In this document: one piece after another, positions 5,111 through 9,728 of the stretch | Position numbering within the stretch: position 1 is the first letter of the stretch | How the letters are laid out: each line of letters begins with the position of its first letter | The notes under the pieces: model-generated | Seen by the model: the letters and a program-made list of their open reading frames with translations, nothing else | The model's database searches: none | Told to the model about the DNA's origin: nothing | Translations under genes and position numbers: made by a program | NCBI GenBank assembly: GCA_002727695.1 | Contig: PBXT01000116.1 | Location: 1-9,728 of the forward strand | Direction: 5' to 3' | DNA from: Methanobacteriota archaeon | Lineage (GTDB): Archaea; Thermoplasmatota; Poseidoniia; Poseidoniales; Poseidoniaceae | DNA: 9,728 bases

Positions 5111-6136
5111 ATGGCCGACAAAGATATTGCAGATACTTGGCGGGATGCAGAAAAGCTCCTAGACAAGGGTAAGTACGAAGAGGCACTATCTCTTTTGCGT
5201 CAAATTGATGCTGATGGAAAAGAGGCTACCACGCTTAGATTAGCTGGAAAAGCAATGCATCTGAAGGCAATGAAAACCGGGTCCTCTTCTGACTACAGAA
5301 AATCTGCCAGTTTGTACCGTGATGCTGTCAAAATTAATCCTAGGGACAAGCAGGCAAATGCACAATACAATCAACTTCTAAATGAGATGCAAGATAAGAG
5401 AATTTCTCAAACCATATTTCCTAGACTTGTAAATGAAGGAACCCCTACCCCTGCTGGATTATTTGCAATTGTAGCAACACTACTACTTCTTTTAGCGACT
5501 ATTCAGCTCTTCCAATCTAGTGAGGGATTAGAAGATGGTGAAGCAGTAATGCGAATTACTTGGACTGATGAGTATGGCGTCTTCCATGATGAAACCATCA
5601 CAATCACACTTCACAGAGCAGACGCTCCAGTACACGTTGAAAACTTCATTCTCCACGCAGAAGATGGCAATTACAACAGTGTTATCTTCCACAGAATTAT
5701 TGCTGGATTCATGATTCAAGGAGGCGACTTCGTTAATCAAGCAGGAACCGGAGGTTACGCAGCTAAGTGGTACGGATATTGTAACGGTCAAGTAAAGGAT
5801 AGTTCTGATGAATGTGCTCAGTCTAGCTGGACAATGCCTGATGAAGCAGATAACGGTTTGAAACACAATCCTGGGTCATTGGCTATGGCTAAGACCAATG
5901 CACCTCACACAGGTGGAAGCCAATTCTACATCGTTCCTTCTGATAGTACACCAAGTCACCTTGATGGCGTTCATACCGTATTTGGTACAGTCACAGACGG
6001 TCTAGAATATGTAGATTCAATTTCTTCTGTGGAAACTGGGCAGAATGACAGGCCAGTGAACGATGTAACTATTGTTTCAATAGAGATTACCGACGATGGA
6101 ATCAGTGATGGCACCCCTTGGTACCAATTCTGGTGA
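5111..6136 (+). CDS. Membrane-anchored cyclophilin-type peptidyl-prolyl isomerase with N-terminal TPR-like domain
   Basis: The 341-residue product has three parts. Residues 1-100 are helical and TPR-like (YEEALSLLRQ near 22-31; SASLYRDAVKINP near 65-77). One membrane helix lies at about 114-134. A cyclophilin domain spans about 145-326. A basic stretch before the helix puts the TPR part in the cytoplasm and the isomerase outside. Isomerase active-site residues are present: F193-H-R195, F200-M-I-Q203, Q271-F-Y273, L284 and H288. The site of human CypA W121 is H283, as in many prokaryotic cyclophilins that bind cyclosporin poorly. An insertion carries C224 and C235, which could form a disulfide. 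The ATG at 5111 is preferred to 5042, because the extra 23 residues are unlike a TPR start and overlap the promoter region. The likely role is folding of secreted proteins. Confidence 0.88.
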   Translation: MADKDIADTWRDAEKLLDKGKYEEALSLLRQIDADGKEATTLRLAGKAMHLKAMKTGSSSDYRKSASLYRDAVKINPRDKQANAQYNQLLNEMQDKRISQTIFPRLVNEGTPTPAGLFAIVATLLLLLATIQLFQSSEGLEDGEAVMRITWTDEYGVFHDETITITLHRADAPVHVENFILHAEDGNYNSVIFHRIIAGFMIQGGDFVNQAGTGGYAAKWYGYCNGQVKDSSDECAQSSWTMPDEADNGLKHNPGSLAMAKTNAPHTGGSQFYIVPSDSTPSHLDGVHTVFGTVTDGLEYVDSISSVETGQNDRPVNDVTIVSIEITDDGISDGTPWYQFW

Positions 6137-6156
6137 TTGAGCCCCAAAAAGGCATG

Positions 6157-6165
6157 TTGATATGA
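6157..6165 (+). promoter_or_regulatory. TATA-like box of the aconitase gene
   Basis: TTGATATGA is centred 27 bases before the aconitase ATG at 6188, exactly where archaeal TATA boxes sit for leaderless mRNAs. There is no Shine-Dalgarno sequence before this ATG, which agrees with a leaderless start. The gene could additionally be read through from the cyclophilin gene 51 bases upstream. Confidence 0.5.
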
Positions 6166-6187
6166 TTGGGTCTATCGCAGACATTAC

Positions 6188-8842
6188 ATGAGCGAATCAG
6201 ACCCATTCTCTTCGAAGAAAGATTTTCCACTAGGTGGACACTATTATTCACTCGATTCGTTAGATCAATCAGGTGTAGATACATCAACTCTGCCTTACTC
6301 TATTCGTGTGCTTTTGGAAGGCGCATTGAGAAATTGCGATGGTTTTCTAATCACTGAACAGGATGTCCGAAATATCGCTGGCTGGACAGCAAGTGGAGAT
6401 AGGGGGGAGATACCTTTCCGACCTTCAAGAGTGATTCTTCAAGACTTCACGGGAGTCCCTGCAGTAGTAGATTTAGCCGCACTCAGAGATGCGATGGTAG
6501 AGATGGGCGGCGACCCAGAGAAAGTAAACCCTCAAGTTCCTGTAGATTTGGTAATAGATCACTCAGTACAGGTTGATATTTCAGGGTCAAATCCGGAGGC
6601 TCTTGACCTAAACTTAGACATTGAATATCATAGGAATATGGAGAGATACACCTTCCTAAAGTGGGGGCAACAATCTCTCGAGAACTTCAGAGCAGTTCCC
6701 CCTTCTAGAGGGATTGTACATCAAGTAAATCTGGAATGGATTGCAACGGTTGCTCGCCAAGAGAATGGAGTTTGGCTTCCCGACTCACTAGTGGGAACAG
6801 ATTCTCACACTACTATGATTAACGGATTAGGAGTACTTGGCTGGGGTGTTGGTGGAATCGAGGCCGAAGCAGTAATGCTTGGTCAGCCAATTTACATGCT
6901 TTCACCAGATGTAGTTGGCTTCCGACTTACGGGCTCACTCAACACCGGTGTAACAGCCACTGACATGACTCTAAAAATCGTTGAAATGTTGCGTGAGCAC
7001 GGAGTTGTTGGTAAGTTTGTGGAATTCTTCGGCCAGGGTATGGCTGCTCTATCCTTGCCAGACCGTGCTACTATCGCCAACATGGCACCTGAATATGGAG
7101 CAACTTGTGGCTTCTTCCCGGTTGATGATAACACGCTATCTTACATGAGGCTCTCCGGTAGAAATGAAGAGGATGTCGCTGGAGTTGAAGCTTATTGTAA
7201 GGCCCAAGGTTTGTGGTATGATTCATCTTCTCCCGAAAAGAGTTACACAGCGATGCTAGAATTAGACCTATCAACAGTTCAACCTGCTCTAGCAGGTCCC
7301 AAGAGGCCACAAGACAGAGTGGATTTGTCAGAAATGGCATCACACTTTGAACATTCATTAACACATGAAATCGGTCATCAAGGGCATGGCCTTTCAAATG
7401 AAGATCTATCGAAGTCATCATTGGTTGGTGGAGATTACGACCTAAATCACGGAGACGTTGTTATCGCAGCGATTACTTCCTGTACCAACACTTCTAACCC
7501 GGGAGTAATGCTTGCAGCAGGACTTTTGGCTAGGAAAGCCAGAAAGCGTGGCCTATTGGTCAAGCCATGGGTCAAAACCTCTCTAGCTCCCGGTTCTAGA
7601 GTAGTTACAGAATATTACGAAGCAAATGGTTTGGACAAGGATTTGGCAGCACTAGGGTTCAATAATGTAGGTTACGGCTGTACTACCTGTATCGGTAACT
7701 CAGGACCTTTGCCTGAAGACATTGAAGCAGCGATTGACGAATCTGGATTGATTGTTGGTTCTGTTATTTCGGGTAATCGTAATTTCGAAGGAAGAGTTCA
7801 TTCTAAAGTCAAGGCATCATATCTTGCGAGCCCTCCTCTAGTTGTAGCCTATGCAATAGCGGGTAGTTTGAATGTGGATTTGACAACTGAGCCAATCGGA
7901 TTTGACAGAACGGGCGAGCCTGTAATGTTGAGCGAAGTTTGGCCTACTAATGCAGAATTGGATGCTGCAATGTCAAAGATAACTCCTGAGATGTTCAGAG
8001 AGAGATATTCAACAGTAATGCAAGAACCTAGATGGGATTCAATACCTAGCGAAGCATCACCACTTTACCCGTGGCAAGACGATTCAACTTACATTCGTCT
8101 ACCATCCTTCTTCCAAGGATTGTCGAAGGAAGCAAAACCAATAGAATCGATAGTAGGCGCTAAAGTTCTACTAAAGTTAGGAGATTCGATTACTACTGAT
8201 CACATCTCCCCTGCCGGTGCATTCCCTGCAGATGGCCCTGCAGGAAAATGGCTAATAGAGCGTGGAGTTCAACAGGGTGATTTCAATTCATTTGGTAGCC
8301 GTAGAGGTAATCATGAAATTATGATGAGGGGTACTTTCGCAAACGTCAGAGTAAGGAACCAAATGGCTCCTGGAACAGAAGGGGGATTTGCACTGAATCA
8401 CAAGACTGGTGAAGTAACCTCCGTATTCGAAGCAGCCATGGATAGTGAAGTTCCAATGGTAGTTTTGGCAGGTTCACAATACGGTACGGGAAGTAGCAGA
8501 GATTGGGCAGCTAAAGGCACATACTTGCTCGGAGTAAAAGCCGTAATTGCTACTTCCTTCGAAAGAATTCACAGGTCTAACCTTGTAGGAATGGGCGTTC
8601 TTCCACTGACTTTCAAATCTGGCGAAGATGCGGATTCCCTAGGTCTTGACGGCACTGAATCATTTGACATCCCAGTTACAGATGATGTACAAGCATTGCA
8701 AGAACTGACAGTAACTGCCAACAAATCAGATGGCTCGAGCGTTGAATTCCAAGTCGATGTAAGATTAGATACCCCTGTTGAGGTCGATTATTATCGAAAC
8801 GGAGGAATCTTGCACACTGTCTTGAGAAACCTCGCACAGTAG
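6188..8842 (+). CDS. acnA: Aconitate hydratase, AcnA/IRP1 type
   Basis: This 884-residue enzyme isomerises citrate to isocitrate via cis-aconitate in the TCA cycle, using a labile 4Fe-4S cluster. The cluster ligands are C432 (ITSCTN), C498 and C501 (YGCTTCIGN). Other family blocks include DSHTTM at 205-210, [11 protein letters not shown] at 217-227, [11 protein letters not shown] at 528-538, [13 protein letters not shown] at 665-677 and [10 protein letters not shown] at 768-777, which holds active-site Ser/Arg residues. Length and cysteine spacing match the cytosolic IRP1/bacterial AcnA branch, not AcnB or the mitochondrial type. Domain 4 occupies roughly 650-884 after the linker near 600-640. 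The protein appears intact. A TATA-like box 27 bases upstream supports the start. It shares the TCA cycle with the KorAB enzyme across the divergent gap. RNA binding, as in IRP1, cannot be judged from this sequence. Confidence 0.97.
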   Translation: MSESDPFSSKKDFPLGGHYYSLDSLDQSGVDTSTLPYSIRVLLEGALRNCDGFLITEQDVRNIAGWTASGDRGEIPFRPSRVILQDFTGVPAVVDLAALRDAMVEMGGDPEKVNPQVPVDLVIDHSVQVDISGSNPEALDLNLDIEYHRNMERYTFLKWGQQSLENFRAVPPSRGIVHQVNLEWIATVARQENGVWLPDSLVGTDSHTTMINGLGVLGWGVGGIEAEAVMLGQPIYMLSPDVVGFRLTGSLNTGVTATDMTLKIVEMLREHGVVGKFVEFFGQGMAALSLPDRATIANMAPEYGATCGFFPVDDNTLSYMRLSGRNEEDVAGVEAYCKAQGLWYDSSSPEKSYTAMLELDLSTVQPALAGPKRPQDRVDLSEMASHFEHSLTHEIGHQGHGLSNEDLSKSSLVGGDYDLNHGDVVIAAITSCTNTSNPGVMLAAGLLARKARKRGLLVKPWVKTSLAPGSRVVTEYYEANGLDKDLAALGFNNVGYGCTTCIGNSGPLPEDIEAAIDESGLIVGSVISGNRNFEGRVHSKVKASYLASPPLVVAYAIAGSLNVDLTTEPIGFDRTGEPVMLSEVWPTNAELDAAMSKITPEMFRERYSTVMQEPRWDSIPSEASPLYPWQDDSTYIRLPSFFQGLSKEAKPIESIVGAKVLLKLGDSITTDHISPAGAFPADGPAGKWLIERGVQQGDFNSFGSRRGNHEIMMRGTFANVRVRNQMAPGTEGGFALNHKTGEVTSVFEAAMDSEVPMVVLAGSQYGTGSSRDWAAKGTYLLGVKAVIATSFERIHRSNLVGMGVLPLTFKSGEDADSLGLDGTESFDIPVTDDVQALQELTVTANKSDGSSVEFQVDVRLDTPVEVDYYRNGGILHTVLRNLAQ

Positions 8843-8847
8843 AACCG

Positions 8848-8879
8848 GTGGGTTGATGTCACATCACCCGTAGGGTGAT
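8848..8879 (+). promoter_or_regulatory. Two mutually exclusive hairpins over the Shine-Dalgarno of the 214-residue gene
   Basis: Hairpin A pairs GGG(T)TGATG (8850-8858) with CATCACCC (8862-8869), with one bulged T and loop TCA. Hairpin B pairs ATCACCC (8863-8869) with GGGTGAT (8873-8879), a perfect seven-base stem with loop GTA. Both need 8863-8869, so only one can form. GGTGAT at 8874-8879 matches the extended Shine-Dalgarno (GGAGGTGAT) in the right register, two bases before the ATG. Hairpin B would hide it and hairpin A would free it. The pairing is seen directly; regulation is inferred. Confidence 0.5.
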
Positions 8880-8881
8880 AC

Positions 8882-9526
8882 ATGCAGGAGTTGAGGGGCT
8901 ACATTCGCTATCGATTCCGCAGTGATGATGACGATATCGACGTCTTACTCGAAGGGGATGCTGATTGGGTACGAGAAATCGTAGCAGAATTGGGTTTGAC
9001 CAAGGTTGGCTGGGCAATGCCAATGGCAGTTGATAGCACGTCTATTTCTAATTCGGGATTCGCATCAGATTCTCCGGTTGAATCCGGGAAACCTAAGGAC
9101 ATGGGTCCAGAACCGGACCCTTCCAGGATTCCTGTTGTAAGAAGGCCAATAGGTGAATTGAACCTTGCCGCCAAATTGGTTGAAGCAGGTTTGGAACAAC
9201 CAGTCAGGCCTTCAGCAGATGAATTGAGGGAACAACTGCAAGAGATCGAAGAACCACATCCTGCTCAAGGCCCTATGGTGAAAGACCCGATGGCAGAATC
9301 TTGGTTGAAAGAATTGCTTAGAATCGTGGTTAGAAATCATGGTGTCACGGCGATAACCACTGAAACAATTGCACTCGCTGCTAGCGATTTTCTTGGAGAC
9401 AGAGAAGGTTTAGAACTCGAATTATTTTTGGAAGGAATGTTTAGAGCTGGTAAACTCGTAAAAGTTCACGGCGGAAACAATACAGGATGGGGTCCTTCTC
9501 CCGCTTGGTTAGCCTCTGGATTGTGA
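8882..9526 (+). CDS. Unrecognised 214-residue soluble protein, possible C-terminal winged helix
   Basis: I do not recognise this family. There is no signal peptide or membrane helix. Residues about 5-39 look like a small beta-beta-alpha module (YIRYRF, a run of four aspartates at 15-18, DVLLEGDADWVREIVAELG). A low-complexity Ser/Pro/Gly-rich linker follows (about 50-85). Then come a basic VVRRP motif (85-89), a helical acidic segment (about 91-125), and a C-terminal helical part (about 137-195) ending in a glycine/tryptophan-rich GGNNTGWGPSP (197-207). The C-terminal order of helix, ITTETIALAASDFL, then ELELFLEGMFRAGKLVKV resembles a winged-helix layout, but this is weak. The ATG lies 39 bases after aconitase, directly behind a hairpin that contains its Shine-Dalgarno. 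It is probably co-transcribed with aconitase and may be translationally controlled. Confidence 0.85.
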   Translation: MQELRGYIRYRFRSDDDDIDVLLEGDADWVREIVAELGLTKVGWAMPMAVDSTSISNSGFASDSPVESGKPKDMGPEPDPSRIPVVRRPIGELNLAAKLVEAGLEQPVRPSADELREQLQEIEEPHPAQGPMVKDPMAESWLKELLRIVVRNHGVTAITTETIALAASDFLGDREGLELELFLEGMFRAGKLVKVHGGNNTGWGPSPAWLASGL

Positions 9527-9532
9527 TTCTTA

Positions 9533-9546
9533 ACGGATTATTCCGT
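9533..9546 (+). terminator. Weak hairpin after the 214-residue gene
   Basis: ACGGA (9533-9537) and TCCGT (9542-9546) form a five-base stem with loop TTAT, six bases after the stop codon. Only GTTTGT follows, not a long T-tract. It could mark the end of the aconitase transcript, but the support is slight. Confidence 0.3.
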
Positions 9547-9590
9547 GTTTGTAAAAAACGTTGTGCTGCACTGCATTTGAGCAAATCGCT

Positions 9591-9638
9591 TCCGGACATC
9601 ATTCCAAAGCAATTAAAGTGGTAGTTGGAGTCCGGACA
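9591..9638. repeat. TCCGGACA direct repeat flanking a TATA-like element
   Basis: TCCGGACA occurs at 9591-9598 and 9631-9638, 40 bases apart, in the 120-base gap before the last gene. Between them lies CAATTAAAG (9610-9618), a TATA-like element that would start transcription near 9640. The second copy would fall next to the start site. A regulator binding both copies is possible; an eight-base repeat may also be chance. Confidence 0.4.
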
Positions 9639-9646
9639 AACGAGTG

Positions 9647-9728
9647 ATGATGATGCTTTGGAAGAGTATGAATGAAGATGGACGCGGAAGAGCGTTATTC
9701 TTGGTTTTAGTAATGTTACTTTCAACGA
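9647..9728 (+). CDS. N-terminus of an exported or membrane protein, partial
   Basis: A frame stays open from the ATGs at 9647, 9650, 9653 and 9668 to the window edge. From 9668 it reads MNEDGRGRALFLVLVMLLST, a charged start followed by a hydrophobic run, as in a signal peptide or signal anchor. The start is uncertain. The 9668 ATG has a GGAAGAG Shine-Dalgarno-like sequence just before it and gives the more usual N-terminus. The triple ATG at 9647-9655 fits the TATA-like element at 9610-9618 with a short leader. Only about 20-27 residues are visible, so nothing can be said about function. Confidence 0.55.
   Translation, partial: MMMLWKSMNEDGRGRALFLVLVMLLST

Noticed and set aside
5528..5866. 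112-residue minus-strand frame inside the cyclophilin gene
   Set aside because: It is a shadow of the conserved cyclophilin domain, which is clearly the real reading frame.
8848..8879. Iron-responsive element beside an IRP1-type aconitase
   Set aside because: The hairpin loops are three bases (TCA or GTA), with no six-base CAGUGN loop and no bulged C at the required place, so it is not an IRE.
9441..9725. 94-residue minus-strand frame at the right end
   Set aside because: It runs antisense across the end of one gene, the promoter-like gap and the start of the next; there is no domain and no start context.
1..9728. CRISPR array, insertion sequence, prophage or defence island
   Set aside because: No regularly spaced repeats, transposase, integrase, nuclease or toxin-antitoxin signatures are visible; most of the window is core metabolism and small envelope genes.

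Overview
The window looks like a chromosomal segment from an archaeon, most plausibly a marine Euryarchaeote of the Poseidoniales (Marine Group II) type; that assignment is an inference from gene style, not a database match. Three things point to archaea. The tRNA-Gln has an A1-U72 first pair and no encoded CCA. TATA-like boxes sit about 25-30 bases before starts that would then be leaderless or nearly so. The 2-oxoacid:ferredoxin oxidoreductase has fused gamma-alpha and separate beta subunits, as in haloarchaea and some bacteria. Coding density is high, no stretch of 300 bases lacks a gene, and I see no insertion sequence, CRISPR array, integrase or phage gene.

Left part (1-1888, all minus strand): a run of small exported or membrane proteins of unknown function. 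In transcription order they are a lipoprotein made of two tandem ~100-residue repeats, a 96-residue membrane protein, a 119-residue three-helix membrane protein starting with GTG, and a zinc-ribbon protein with two membrane helices that is cut by the window edge. A TATA box at 1880-1888 lies at the right distance to drive this set. Next comes a tRNA-Gln(CUG) gene (2012-2084, minus) whose 3' trailer can pair with its own acceptor strand and ends in a T8 tract.

Middle (2136-4966, minus): korA-korB, a translationally coupled pair (ATGA overlap with a strong internal Shine-Dalgarno) encoding a thiamine diphosphate, Fe-S 2-oxoacid:ferredoxin oxidoreductase, probably acting on 2-oxoglutarate. A divergent control region (4967-5110) with a GC-rich palindrome and three GTTGGC copies separates it from the plus-strand genes.

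Right part (5111-9728, plus): a membrane-anchored cyclophilin with a cytoplasmic TPR-like head, an IRP1/AcnA-type aconitase, an unrecognised 214-residue protein, and the first codons of another exported or membrane protein. Aconitase and the 2-oxoacid oxidoreductase are both TCA-cycle steps, so this is mainly a core-metabolism neighbourhood.

The most interesting non-coding signal is the 39-base gap between aconitase and the 214-residue gene. Two mutually exclusive hairpins share one arm there, and one of them would bury the Shine-Dalgarno sequence of the downstream gene, which is the geometry of a translational switch. No complete new defence or mobile system is visible.
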